DNA of 25,292 bases from Odoribacteraceae bacterium (GCA_031279175.1 JAITJA010000074.1:1-25292), one strand, 5' to 3'. Counted from the first letter of the stretch, positions 7,994-15,927 are shown. Notes: generated by a model from the sequence alone, not told the origin. Numbers and translations are program-made.

Positions 7994-8338
7994 TCAAGTG
8001 ATTTTGGTGATGATTGTTCGTCCCGTCCACGCGAGCCGTTTCCAGTCGGCCCCTTGAATGATCGCCAGCGCGCGCGTTGATTCCTCGCCCGCCGCGTAGA
8101 GATGTTCGACGCGCTTGACGAGCGAATCCCCTGGTTGCCAGTCGCGGATTTGTTCCCGGACGCGTTCCGCGACGATCATTCCCGCGTGAAATTCCACCCC
8201 TTGTAGCTCCTTCCCGGGGTGGACGTTTACCTCGACGCGCGGTTTTTCCCCCGTTGTCCAGGTCACGATCCCGTTTTTCAGGAGCGGGCAACCGGGCAAT
8301 AATATGTAATGCGCGGCTACCTTCTTCGTTGTTGCCAT
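7994..8338 (-). CDS. 114-residue protein resembling an amidohydrolase without its TIM barrel
   Basis: The start is taken as the ATG at 8338, which overlaps the end of the DUF4296 gene by 22 bases; a longer frame upstream would overlap that gene much further. The N-terminal half (VAAHYILLPGCPLLKNGIVTW ... ELQGVEFHAGMIV) resembles the first strands of Bacteroidales amidohydrolases of the cytosine-deaminase/chlorohydrolase type. The last segment (ALAIIQGADWKRLAWT ... ITKIT) resembles the C-terminal strands of the same proteins. The metal-binding HxH motif and the whole barrel between them are missing. What remains would be the composite beta-sandwich alone. This is a recognition by eye; the protein may instead be an unrelated small family. 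No catalytic function is expected. Confidence 0.6.
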   Translation of the reverse strand: MATTKKVAAHYILLPGCPLLKNGIVTWTTGEKPRVEVNVHPGKELQGVEFHAGMIVAERVREQIRDWQPGDSLVKRVEHLYAAGEESTRALAIIQGADWKRLAWTGRTIITKIT

Positions 8339-9195
8339 AGTTGTTGTTGTTCGATCACGCGTCGCGCTTCCTTGGGCGGCAGGAACTTCCGGTAGAGCTT
8401 GAGGCCGGTGATCCATCCCTCGCGGGTGGCGTCGGCGGAATCCGGTTCGAGGATATCGACGTGCAACCTGTCGTGCCTTGCCGAGTCGGTGAGGTAATAA
8501 TTCCAGGTGTACTCGCGGGGGAAAGGATCTTTTCGCGCGAGGATCTCCCTGACGCGTACGGTGTCCCCGTCGGGGGAGATAAAGAGGGCGCGGACGCGGC
8601 TATTTGTCGTCGCGGTGTCGAACTTGACGCGCATTCGCATTTCGTAATATCCCGCCCGGAGGGAGTCGAGATCAACGCGATAGCAGGGATTAATGTCGTT
8701 GATGGGTAGCGTGTCCGCGATGACGAGCCGCGCGCGGGGGACGATCGCGTATAACGTGTCGATGATCTCCATGCCGGCCCGGATATATTCCTCGACGAGC
8801 GTGTCTCGCGTGTTCACGGTAAAGATTTTGGCGAGATTCACCGTGTCTTCCCGCGTGAGTTCGGCCCAGACGAGCAGGTTGGCGGTGTCCCTTCGATTGA
8901 GTTCCCGCGTGACGGCCTCGTAGATGCGCTCGTAGCGGTTCGTGCCGGCGTAATAGCGGACGCAGGAGTCGAAATCGACACGCGTGATGCCGTATTTTTC
9001 GAAAAGCCCGGCGTAATACGCGCGTTTTTCCTGTTCGGAGATGGGCGCGACCCGGGCGTCCGAGAGGATCGCGTCGGCGGTGTGCAAGTCGATCAGGAGG
9101 GCGGTAAAGCGCCTCTCTCCCAGTGGCGCGCGCGAGCAGGCGACGACGACGAAAAGCGCGGCGACGAGGGCAAGTAAAATCTTTCCGCGGTTCAT
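8317..9195 (-). CDS. DUF4296-type lipoprotein
   Basis: The ATG at 9195 is chosen because it overlaps the stop of the mlaF-like gene as ATGA and begins a clear lipoprotein signal (MNRGKILLALVAALFVVVAC, Cys20). The frame extends upstream, but without signal features. The 292-residue product carries, at about 25-115, a DUF4296-like region: LIDLHTADAI, then EKRAYYAGLFEKYGITRVDFDSCVRYY and an ERIYEAV stretch. These features are typical of small Bacteroidota lipoproteins of unknown role. A C-terminal region (about 170-290) has alternating strands and could be a second beta domain. It sits between the Mla-like transporter and two cytoplasmic genes; a link to outer membrane lipid balance is possible, but rests on position alone. 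Confidence 0.8.
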   Translation of the reverse strand: MNRGKILLALVAALFVVVACSRAPLGERRFTALLIDLHTADAILSDARVAPISEQEKRAYYAGLFEKYGITRVDFDSCVRYYAGTNRYERIYEAVTRELNRRDTANLLVWAELTREDTVNLAKIFTVNTRDTLVEEYIRAGMEIIDTLYAIVPRARLVIADTLPINDINPCYRVDLDSLRAGYYEMRMRVKFDTATTNSRVRALFISPDGDTVRVREILARKDPFPREYTWNYYLTDSARHDRLHVDILEPDSADATREGWITGLKLYRKFLPPKEARRVIEQQQLWQQRRR

Positions 9196-9947
9196 GATAT
9201 GTTTTCTTTTACCATCCGGTTGAATTTCGAGGTAAAGAGGAACTCGTTCAGTGCCTGGTTCGTGGAGTGGAGGATCGCCTCGCGGTCGCCTTCCCATTCT
9301 TTTCTCCCCTCGTGGATAAAAATGATATTCTCCCCGATCTCGAAGACGGAATTCATGTCGTGCGTGTTAATAATTGTCGTCATCCCGTACTCGTGCGTCA
9401 GCTCCGAGAGGAGATTATCGATCACGATGGCCGTCAGGGGGTCCAGCCCGGAGTTTGGCTCGTCGCAAAAGAGATAGCGCGGTTGCAAAACGATCGCCCT
9501 GGCAATGGCCACCCGTTTTTTCATCCCCCCGCTCAGCTCCGCCGGGTAGAGATGGCCGACGTCGTTCAAGTTCACGCGGCGCAGGCAGAAGAGCGCCCGT
9601 TCGCGCTTCTCGGCCTCGCCGGAGCGGGTGAAGAGATGGAGCGGAAACATCACGTTTTCAATCACGGGAAGGGAATCAAAGAGCGCCCCCCCCTGGAAAA
9701 CGACGCCCATTTCCTTGCGAATCTCTTTCATGTTTTTCATGTTGTCGCCGGTGATTTCCCGTTCGTCGAAGGCGATGTGCCCCGCGTCGACGGGCAATAG
9801 CCCGATCAGCGACTTGAGGAGCACCGTTTTGCCCGATCCGCTCTTCCCGATGATCAGGTTTACCTTTCCTTTCTCGAAGGTCGCGGAGACCTCCTGCAGT
9901 ACTTTCTTCGTGTCGAAATATTTCGTCACGCCTTTTACCTCTATCAT
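9192..9947 (-). CDS. ABC transporter ATPase, MlaF type
   Basis: A 251-residue ATPase with Walker A GKSGSGKT (residues 34-41), Q-loop VVFQGG (Q85), signature LSGGM (138-142), Walker B LFCDEP (159-164) and switch His196 in INTHD. The motif order, the sequence 'FQGGALFDSLPVIENVMFPL' and the partner permease mark it as an MlaF-like ATPase, which powers phospholipid movement between outer and inner membrane via MCE proteins. It starts one base after the permease stop and ends with an ATGA overlap with the DUF4296 gene. No MCE (MlaD) gene is in the window, so it must be encoded elsewhere if the system is complete. Confidence 0.92.
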   Translation of the reverse strand: MIEVKGVTKYFDTKKVLQEVSATFEKGKVNLIIGKSGSGKTVLLKSLIGLLPVDAGHIAFDEREITGDNMKNMKEIRKEMGVVFQGGALFDSLPVIENVMFPLHLFTRSGEAEKRERALFCLRRVNLNDVGHLYPAELSGGMKKRVAIARAIVLQPRYLFCDEPNSGLDPLTAIVIDNLLSELTHEYGMTTIINTHDMNSVFEIGENIIFIHEGRKEWEGDREAILHSTNQALNEFLFTSKFNRMVKENIS

Positions 9948-10685
9948 CTATAACAGGATTTTTGTTAAAATAAGGTTGACCACGAGGATCGTTATGCTGC
10001 TATCCACCACCGACCGGGTGCTGGCCTTGCCCACCTCGAGCGCTCCTCCCCGCGTGTTGTAGCCGTAAAAAGCAGGAATGGAGGTGAAGACGAGAGCGAA
10101 AAAGAGCGTCTTGATGATCGAGTAGGTCACGTAATAGGGATTAAACTCGAAGTGCAGCCCGTTGATGTAGTCGTCGTAATTCACGCTGCCGGCGCTTAAC
10201 CCCGCGAGGAATCCGCCGATAATCCCGATGAAAACACTGAAAACATATAGCGCGGGGTTGATTACCAGTGCCGCCGCGATCTTCGGCCCGACAAGGTACG
10301 ATACCGAGTTGACCCCCATCGCCTCCAGCGCGTCGATTTGCTCGGTGACCCGCATCGTCCCGATCTCCGACGCGATATTGCTCCCGATTTTCCCCGCGAG
10401 GATCAGGCTCACGATCGTCGACGAGAACTCCAGCAGCAGCGTCTCTCTCGTCAGGTAGCCAATCAGGTAGCGCGGCAGCAGCGGGTTCGACATGTTATAC
10501 GCCGTCTGCAACGTCAATACCGCGCCGATAAAAAACGATATGATCATCACGAGCACAATCGAGTTTAACCCCAGTTTCTCCAGCTCGTTCGTCATCTCGC
10601 GAAAGAAGACCCGCCGGCGCTCCGGACGGGCAAAAATCCGCCTCATGAATAACAGGTAGGCCCCAATGGTTTCCAGGAATTTCAT
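9948..10685 (-). CDS. MlaE-type ABC transporter permease
   Basis: The ATG at 10685 gives a 245-residue protein; earlier starts would add a tail reaching into the manC promoter and are rejected. The MlaE family core is clear: SIVLVMIISFFIGAVLTLQ, then the ATPase-coupling stretch GSNIASEIGTMRVTEQIDALEAMG, then several hydrophobic helices, with the conserved ending VVDSSITILVVNLILT. These permeases pair with MlaF-like ATPases and MCE proteins for lipid transport across the envelope. It is the first gene of the minus-strand operon and is divergent from manC, 88 bases away. The stretch before the start (AAAAGAAGAGAAG on the minus strand) is purine-rich and could help ribosome binding. Confidence 0.93.
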   Translation of the reverse strand: MKFLETIGAYLLFMRRIFARPERRRVFFREMTNELEKLGLNSIVLVMIISFFIGAVLTLQTAYNMSNPLLPRYLIGYLTRETLLLEFSSTIVSLILAGKIGSNIASEIGTMRVTEQIDALEAMGVNSVSYLVGPKIAAALVINPALYVFSVFIGIIGGFLAGLSAGSVNYDDYINGLHFEFNPYYVTYSIIKTLFFALVFTSIPAFYGYNTRGGALEVGKASTRSVVDSSITILVVNLILTKILL

Positions 10686-10744
10686 GTATGCTTCTCTTCT
10701 TTTAAATTTATCGTAAAAATAGGCATACTTCACGGGATTATCAC

Positions 10745-10752
10745 TACATTCG
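10745..10752 (+). promoter_or_regulatory. Putative -7 box TACATTCG for manC
   Basis: TACATTCG fits TANNTTYG. It predicts a start near 10759, about 15 bases before the ATG at 10774. It lies in the divergent gap shared with the mlaE operon, for which no equal box was found. Confidence 0.5.
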
Positions 10753-10773
10753 GCAAACAAAATCACGAAAACA

Positions 10774-11835
10774 ATGATTATGAACACGAACACCTTCTGC
10801 GTTATCATGGCCGGGGGGGCCGGGAAACGGCTCTGGCCGCTCAGCAGTAGCGCCTGCCCGAAGCAATTCCGGGATGTCATGAATACCGGGAAAAGCCTCC
10901 TGCAAGAAACTTTCGAACGCGCCGCGACGCTCTTCCCCGCGCGAAATATCCTCGTCGTCACCGGTATCGCTCACGCCAGCCTCGTCCGCGAGCAACTCCC
11001 CGCGCTGCTCCCCGGGAATCTCCTCGAGGAGCCTTTCGGGAGAAACACCGCGCCGTGTATCGCCTACGCCGCCTACAGGATCGCCCGGGAGAATCCCGAC
11101 GCCACGATGGTCGTCGTCCCTTCCGACCACTTCATTTCCAATGACAACGCGTACCGCGAGAATATCAAACAAGGCGCGGCGTTCGTCTCGAAACACGGCG
11201 GCCTGCTCGCCATCGGCGTTCCTCCCACGCGACCGGAAACAGGCTACGGCTATATCCAGCTCGAAAAGCACGATCCCGTCGACGGGGTCTACCGCGTCAA
11301 GACATTCACCGAGAAACCCGACGAGGCGCGTGCCCTCGCGTTCATTCATTCCGGCGATTTCCTCTGGAACACAGGCATCTTCGCGTGGCAGGTCCGCGGG
11401 ATCATCGAGGAGTTCGCCACGCACCTCGAGCCGATTCACCTCCTCTTCCGGGACGACTACCTGAACGCCGAACGCCCCGACGACCCCGGGAATATCGAAC
11501 GTCTCTACAACCGATGCCCCAGCATCTCTATTGATTTCGGGATCATGGAACGGGCCGCGCGCGTCTACGCGGTCAAGGGCGACTTCGGCTGGTCGGATGT
11601 CGGCACCTGGCGCGCCTTTCGAGAGGTCAGCGAGAAGGACGAACGGGGCAATATCTGTCGCGAGGGCGTTCTTTTCCTCGATTCTTCTAACTGTATCGTT
11701 GATCTTCCTCGTGGTTCTCGCGTCGTGGTCGCCGGGATGAACGATTGCATTGTCGCCGGGCGCGATAACGTGCTGATGATCTGCTCCAGGGAACGAGAGG
11801 ACGATGTCCGCCACTTCGAGGAGATGCTGAAATAA
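10774..11835 (+). CDS. manC: Mannose-1-phosphate guanylyltransferase
   Basis: A 353-residue nucleotidyltransferase that makes GDP-mannose from mannose 1-phosphate and GTP, feeding polysaccharide, glycoprotein or fucose synthesis. Family motifs in order: MAGGAGKRLWPLS (about 12-24), EPFGRNTAPCI (about 86-96), VVPSDHFI, GYGYIQ, TFTEKPD, WNTGIFAW, IDFGIMERA and GWSDVGTW. It is the short form, lacking the C-terminal phosphomannose isomerase domain of bifunctional ManC/AlgA proteins. ATG at 10774 is used; the second ATG at 10780 is equally possible. It is monocistronic, with a promoter-like box upstream and a strong terminator 21 bases after its stop. Confidence 0.93.
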   Translation: MIMNTNTFCVIMAGGAGKRLWPLSSSACPKQFRDVMNTGKSLLQETFERAATLFPARNILVVTGIAHASLVREQLPALLPGNLLEEPFGRNTAPCIAYAAYRIARENPDATMVVVPSDHFISNDNAYRENIKQGAAFVSKHGGLLAIGVPPTRPETGYGYIQLEKHDPVDGVYRVKTFTEKPDEARALAFIHSGDFLWNTGIFAWQVRGIIEEFATHLEPIHLLFRDDYLNAERPDDPGNIERLYNRCPSISIDFGIMERAARVYAVKGDFGWSDVGTWRAFREVSEKDERGNICREGVLFLDSSNCIVDLPRGSRVVVAGMNDCIVAGRDNVLMICSREREDDVRHFEEMLK

Positions 11836-11856
11836 CGGGTAACGACATGACAAGGG

Positions 11857-11892
11857 CAAGGGGACGAAAACTCGTCCCCTTGTTTCGTTTTT
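11857..11892 (+). terminator. Intrinsic terminator of manC
   Basis: CAAGGGGACGA (11857-11867) and TCGTCCCCTTG (11872-11882) form an 11-bp stem with an AAAC loop, followed by a T-rich stretch broken by single G and C. Confidence 0.9.
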
Positions 11893-11936
11893 CCTCTCTC
11901 GCGTTCTCCTTTTAACATGCTTAATATTCGTGGAAT

Positions 11937-12158
11937 ATGGCTAAAGTGACGTCACTTGAAGCTAAAGTGACATCACTTGAAGCCAGGATGACGTCACCGC
12001 GAGGGGCATTGGCGCACCCGCGAGCGAGATTGGTGAAACTTTCCGGGAGGATCGCGGGAGACAACGGACGGCTTATCCCGTTGTGGGTGAATGTAATTAC
12101 TTTAGAAAGATCGCGTGTTGATTTTCCGGACGCGAACGCGGACGGCGACGATATTTAA
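11937..12158 (+). CDS. Doubtful 73-residue frame with heptad repeats over array 3
   Basis: An ATG at 11937 opens a frame beginning with two perfect heptads KVTSLEA, then RMTSPRG and further seven-residue blocks that could be decayed copies (RLVKLSG, RIAGDNG). It overlaps the 3' end of the convergent permease gene by 57 bases. The promoter match upstream is imperfect (TAATATTCG, one base too long). It may be a real small coiled-coil peptide, or simply the readout of a 21-bp DNA repeat, since 21 is divisible by three. I favour the second. Confidence 0.2.
   Translation: MAKVTSLEAKVTSLEARMTSPRGALAHPRARLVKLSGRIAGDNGRLIPLWVNVITLERSRVDFPDANADGDDI
11944..11999. repeat. Array 3: three palindromic units at 21-bp pitch (core TGACGTCA)
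   Basis: Dyad centres lie at 11950.5, 11971.5 and 11992.5, exactly 21 bp apart. Unit 1 is the perfect 14-bp palindrome AAGTGACGTCACTT; unit 2 differs at one base (AAGTGACATCACTT); unit 3 keeps only the TGACGTCA core. The 7-bp spacer GAAGCTA/GAAGCCA is conserved. It sits between the convergent manC and FtsX-like genes, 50 bases past the manC terminator. Confidence 0.9.
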
Positions 12159-13301
12159 CAGGCAGACAAGCAGGAAAAGGGAGATGCCGCAAAGCAACGC
12201 GGGGAAGATGTTCCCGGGAGCGAATTCCGGCCAGATCCGCGTCAGGAACGGGATGTAAAAAGAACGGGCAACGAGCGTCCCGCCAAGCGCTAACGCCGCC
12301 ACGACAGCGTTCACGATCACGACAAGGGCCTGGTAAGGCGCGGCGATTTCCCTCGCGCGGTAGCCCAGTAGCGAGAGCGTCATCAATTTCTCGCTATTCT
12401 TCTGGATGACCAGGTAAATGGAGATCGTGAGCAGGTAAAGGGCGAGGGCGCAGATCAACAGGCCGATGCCGACGACAAAGGTCGTGAGCAGGTTCAAGAA
12501 CCAGACGACGCTCCCGTCGTTCAGCTTGTCATTTTCGGCCTCGTAGCCCCGTTCCTGGAAATAGCGAGCGATCTCCTTGTCGGCGGGATTTCTTGTTTCG
12601 ACGATCAGGCGGGCGGGGTTCCCGGCGGCGCTGTTCCCGTAATAGTTATTGGCCCACGTCATGAAGGTTTCCGGCACGAGGATCGTGTTCAGGCGGTTAG
12701 AGAATCCGATGATCTTGCCCTTGTAGGTGTCGTTTTTCCCGTTCCCGGCGACGCGAACCGTCAGGTGCAGCATTTCGATCACGCTCTCGGAGATCCGGGG
12801 CAGGTCGCGCGAGCGGGCGAACCCGAAATTATAGAGGTTCAGGTAATTTCTCGGGATGACGATGGGGATCTCGTCGTCGCCGGCGGAGAAGGTCCATCGG
12901 TCGGACTTCACGTCGACGAACTCGTCGGCCACTGATTCGAAGAACATGTCGGTGGCGAAGCCTGTCCCGCCCGCCTCGATGCCGGCGGAGACGCGGAAGC
13001 GGGAGGCGGTGAAGGCCCCGACACGGTCGGCAAAGGGTTGTGCTCGTAGCTGTTCCTGCTCGTTGGGAGAGAAGAGTGTCGCTTGCTTGTCGATGAGGCC
13101 GATGGTGGTTATCTTTTTCGTGATCACGATGTAATCTTTCCGGATAAAGCCGTCGTCCGGGCTAAAGAAGGGGTGCACGTCGGCCCATGCTTGCACGCCG
13201 AAGAGGACGATGCCCGAGCCTGCCAGGCCGGCGATAAAGAATCCTGTCAGTTGTGTCCAGCTGAGGTGCTTGTACAGGAGGAGTTTCCGGATGATATTCA
13301 T
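12102..13301 (-). CDS. FtsX-like ABC transporter permease
   Basis: A 399-residue MacB/FtsX-type permease. A first membrane helix (about 18-38) is followed by a large extracytoplasmic domain (about 40-270). Three C-terminal helices (about 277-300, 325-350, 372-392) frame the FtsX core, with the cytoplasmic coupling stretch KNSEKLMTLSLLGYRAREI. The last strongly basic tail is RVRVRKINTRSF. The ATG overlaps the stop of the ATPase gene as ATGA, so the two are translationally coupled and surely form one transporter. Such mechanotransmission-type permeases export or extract lipids, lipoproteins or peptides, or regulate envelope enzymes. Substrate unknown. No clear terminator follows; array 3 lies downstream. 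Confidence 0.85.
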   Translation of the reverse strand: MNIIRKLLLYKHLSWTQLTGFFIAGLAGSGIVLFGVQAWADVHPFFSPDDGFIRKDYIVITKKITTIGLIDKQATLFSPNEQEQLRAQPFADRVGAFTASRFRVSAGIEAGGTGFATDMFFESVADEFVDVKSDRWTFSAGDDEIPIVIPRNYLNLYNFGFARSRDLPRISESVIEMLHLTVRVAGNGKNDTYKGKIIGFSNRLNTILVPETFMTWANNYYGNSAAGNPARLIVETRNPADKEIARYFQERGYEAENDKLNDGSVVWFLNLLTTFVVGIGLLICALALYLLTISIYLVIQKNSEKLMTLSLLGYRAREIAAPYQALVVIVNAVVAALALGGTLVARSFYIPFLTRIWPEFAPGNIFPALLCGISLFLLVCLLNIVAVRVRVRKINTRSF

Positions 13302-13942
13302 AGGTGGAGGATCTGGTGATAGGGGAGTTCGACGTGCTTCCCGATGGAGGTTGCAATGACGGCGAAGCCTGTTCGCGTGGCTTCTTCCAGGATCAATTCC
13401 CCGGCCCTGCGGCTATTTTCCTCGTCGAGGTGGCTTACGGGCTCGTCCATCAGGAGGAAATCGAGGGGTTGGCACAATCCTCGCGCGAGGGCGACTCGTT
13501 GTTGTTGTCCGAAAGATATTTTTGCCACGGGCGCGTTCAATTTATCGGCGATCCCGAGGCGTTCGAAGGCGTCGCGTATCCAGCGTTCGTCGCGGAAGCC
13601 GGTCAGGCGGTTTTTGAGCCGGACGTTCTCGAGCGCGGTTAGTTCCGGGAAGAGTCGCAGGCCCTGGAAGATGATACCCAGCGAGGAGCGTCGGATCTTG
13701 CCCCATGCCGCGGGGGAGAGGCGGGCGGCGTCCTCGTCGTCGAAAAGTACGCGTCCGGAGTAGTCCAGGCGGGAGCCGTGGAGGTAGCTGCAAAGGGATG
13801 TCTTCCCCCTTCCCGAGGCGGCCTCGACCAGGTAAAGTTGTCCCCTGGCGAAGGAGATATCTCGCGTCCAGACCCCCGAGTCTCGCGGCGGGGCGGACTG
13901 GAAGACGAGGGGAAGCACCCCTTGCAGCGTGATTTTTTGCAC
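13298..13942 (-). CDS. ABC transporter ATPase, LolD/MacB-like, with degenerate motifs
   Basis: A 214-residue ATPase starting at a GTG three bases after the lipoprotein stop. Walker A is ASGRGKTS, the Q-loop is IIFQGL, and Walker B is FLLMDEPVSHLDE with the catalytic Glu present. Two motifs are unusual: the signature is ISFGQQQR where LSGGQ is normal, and the switch histidine after Walker B is absent from its usual place, the sequence reading VIATSIGKHVEL. It pairs with the adjacent FtsX-like permease. Weak motifs suggest slow or regulated ATP hydrolysis, as in transporters that act as signalling or mechanical devices. That is inference. Confidence 0.85.
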   Translation of the reverse strand: MQKITLQGVLPLVFQSAPPRDSGVWTRDISFARGQLYLVEAASGRGKTSLCSYLHGSRLDYSGRVLFDDEDAARLSPAAWGKIRRSSLGIIFQGLRLFPELTALENVRLKNRLTGFRDERWIRDAFERLGIADKLNAPVAKISFGQQQRVALARGLCQPLDFLLMDEPVSHLDEENSRRAGELILEEATRTGFAVIATSIGKHVELPYHQILHL

Positions 13943-13945
13943 GTG

Positions 13946-15484
13946 TTAGTGAATTTCGAATTTGATGATCTCCCCGATCAGTTTCAGGACATTCGTTTTC
14001 GGGTCTGAGAACTCCACTTGCAATATCAAGTTTCCTTCACTTTCCACGAATCCTTCCAGGTACCGGACGCGCGACAGTGTTTCGGTTATTTGGGGCGGGA
14101 TCGCGTGTCCTAACATGCCGGTGACCACGGATACTGTTTGTAGCACTGGCTGGAAATCAAGCAGGAAGTACCCTGTTGTCCCTTTTGGTATTCTCTTGGC
14201 CAGCGCGGAGTCCTTGAAGGAGTTTTCCGTTGGCGCGTTCGCGTTCGCGTAGCGTTTCTCTTCGTTCGTGAGGACGAATTGCCCGTCCTTCACCCCGTAA
14301 AAGAGGCTGAGACCGGGGAAGGAGAGGTCGACGCGGTAGTTATCCGGCGCGAGCTCTGTCCTGTTGGTGACCAGCGGGATATATTCCCGCGACAGGAACT
14401 TGTTGAACACGTTCAGCAGGCGCGTGTCCTTGACCTTGGCGTAGAGCAGGAACGAGGGGACGGGCATCCCGGGGAGGATACCGAGCGTGAAGTCTCCATC
14501 GATAGAGTTATATATCTCGAATATTTTCGAGAGGGTTTCGATCACGGGGGTATTGATACTCGTGTTCATCGAGGGTGGGATCGCGCGCGCGGCCTCGTTA
14601 AAGAACTTTTGCATGAACGTGTAGGCCTCTTCCCCGTTCACGTTCGTGGTGGAGATAAAGAGCGGGGAATCCGGGAAGTAGGCCAGTTGCGAGAGCGTGG
14701 CGGGTCGGTTCTGTTTGGCTTGCCGCGCGAGCAGCGTCGAGTCGGCCGACAGTACCCGCGTCTCGAGACGGATTGCCCCGTCTGGGAAGCCCAGCTTGGC
14801 GATGCCGGCCATGTTTATGGCCTCCGGGAGGGCAAGATCGACGGGCAAGAACGAGGAGAAGGTTCTGAAGTCGATGTACCCTTTAAACTCCTCCTTGCCG
14901 GCGAACGCGCGCGCGATTTTCTCGTCCGCGAGGATGCTTTTATCTTTCGACTGGGCCAGCAACTGGCTCGCGAAGGCCTCCTCGCGGTCGTTCTCGGCCA
15001 GCCCGACCACGACTTTCTTGTTGAAGGTGAGCGAGATTTCCATGCCGCTGACGATGGCGACGGAGTAGTCCTTCTTTTTCGTGATCGAGAGTCTCCCGGA
15101 GTCCTTCAGCAGGCCCAGGGTTTTCAAGAACTTCGCGTGGTCGGTGATCCGCGCGGCGAATCCCACTCGCGGGAAGTTCACGCCTGCCGGGGCCTCCGCG
15201 TTGGCGAGGAAAAAGAGCAAGTCGTCGAGGTCAAGTCCCAGGGATGCACGGTCTTTCAGGATACCGGTCAACGCGGGGTGTACCGCGCTGCGCGAGGCAT
15301 GTTCGGCGATTTTATCGCCCACGCCCGACGTTTGCAGGATCGTCTCCAGGTGGACGGAGTAGAGCATGGTAGCGTTCGCTGGAATGGCCTGGTAGTGAAC
15401 CATTTTTCCGTTTCCCTGGCAGCCGCCGAGGAGAATCCCTGCCAGCACGGGGAACAACAGTAGAAAAGAAGTCAAGTGTTTCAT
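13946..15484 (-). CDS. DUF4836-like lipoprotein
   Basis: A 512-residue predicted lipoprotein: the signal MKHLTSFLLLFPVLAG leads to lipobox LLGGC (Cys22). The sequence opens with YQAIPANATMLYSVHLETIL and continues with repeated alpha/beta segments such as LFISTTNVNGEEAYTFMQKF, GYIDFRTF and TTGYFLLDFQPVL. This is the pattern of Bacteroidota DUF4836 proteins, whose function is unknown. It is the first gene of a three-gene operon with an ABC ATPase and an FtsX-like permease; it may be the extracytoplasmic partner of that transporter. Array 2 and a consensus -7 box lie upstream. Confidence 0.8.
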   Translation of the reverse strand: MKHLTSFLLLFPVLAGILLGGCQGNGKMVHYQAIPANATMLYSVHLETILQTSGVGDKIAEHASRSAVHPALTGILKDRASLGLDLDDLLFFLANAEAPAGVNFPRVGFAARITDHAKFLKTLGLLKDSGRLSITKKKDYSVAIVSGMEISLTFNKKVVVGLAENDREEAFASQLLAQSKDKSILADEKIARAFAGKEEFKGYIDFRTFSSFLPVDLALPEAINMAGIAKLGFPDGAIRLETRVLSADSTLLARQAKQNRPATLSQLAYFPDSPLFISTTNVNGEEAYTFMQKFFNEAARAIPPSMNTSINTPVIETLSKIFEIYNSIDGDFTLGILPGMPVPSFLLYAKVKDTRLLNVFNKFLSREYIPLVTNRTELAPDNYRVDLSFPGLSLFYGVKDGQFVLTNEEKRYANANAPTENSFKDSALAKRIPKGTTGYFLLDFQPVLQTVSVVTGMLGHAIPPQITETLSRVRYLEGFVESEGNLILQVEFSDPKTNVLKLIGEIIKFEIH

Positions 15485-15509
15485 AAGGGTATATTTATTT
15501 GTACGGGGA

Positions 15510-15517
15510 CAAAGATA
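15510..15517 (-). promoter_or_regulatory. -7 box TATCTTTG for the DUF4836/ABC operon
   Basis: CAAAGATA on the plus strand reads TATCTTTG on the minus strand, a full match to the Bacteroidota -7 consensus TANNTTTG. It predicts a start near 15503 and a leader of about 19 bases before the ATG at 15484. No -33 TTG is seen. Nothing else was recognised between 15518 and array 2. Confidence 0.6.
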
Positions 15518-15686
15518 AGCGATTTCCCGGGACCGGGAGCGGGATCGCGCTAAAATCGTGAAGGGAAGGGGAAATGACGGTTTTGCAAACGCGTTCGAGA
15601 GATGTACTTCTCGCGGTTTGAGGTTGTTTGGAGTTTGTTGCTTGTCGTCGCGGGAGTCTTTTTTTCGCGTGCCGGCAGTCGATTTT

Positions 15687-15927
15687 TCTAGTTAGACGGG
15701 CGAGAAATCTAGTTAGACGGGCGACTTTTCTAGTTAGACAACGGACTTTTCTAGTTAGACAGGCGAGAAATCTAGTTAGACAAATGACTTGTCTAATTAG
15801 ACAAGCGACTTTTCTAGTTAGACAAGTGAAAAATCTAGTTAGACAAATGACTTGTCTAATTAGACAAGCGAGAAATCTAGTTAGACAAATGACTTGTCTA
15901 ATTAGACAAGCGAGAAATCTAGTTAGA
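15687..15927. repeat. Array 2: 12 palindromic units at exact 21-bp pitch (core TCTARTTAGA)
   Basis: TCTAGTTAGA or TCTAATTAGA starts at 15687 and then every 21 bp through 15918, twelve times with no indel. Units 6, 9 and 11 are embedded in the 18-bp perfect palindrome CTTGTCTAATTAGACAAG; the others are quasi-palindromes with core TCTAGTTAGA. Spacers fall into a few classes (CAAATGACTTG, CAAGCGAGAAA, CAAGCGACTTT, CGGGCGAGAAA). From unit 8 on they alternate strictly, a 42-bp superperiod. Neighbouring units can also pair as TTAGACAA, loop ATGAC, TTGTCTAA. It lies 53 bases after the crp-like stop and about 200 bases before the DUF4836 gene. Open frames cross it on both strands, but only from TTG or GTG starts with no promoter, so I do not call a gene. 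Confidence 0.97.

Noticed and set aside
10744..11859. 371-codon minus-strand frame opposite manC
   Set aside because: manC on the plus strand has all family motifs; the antisense frame is a GC-codon shadow.
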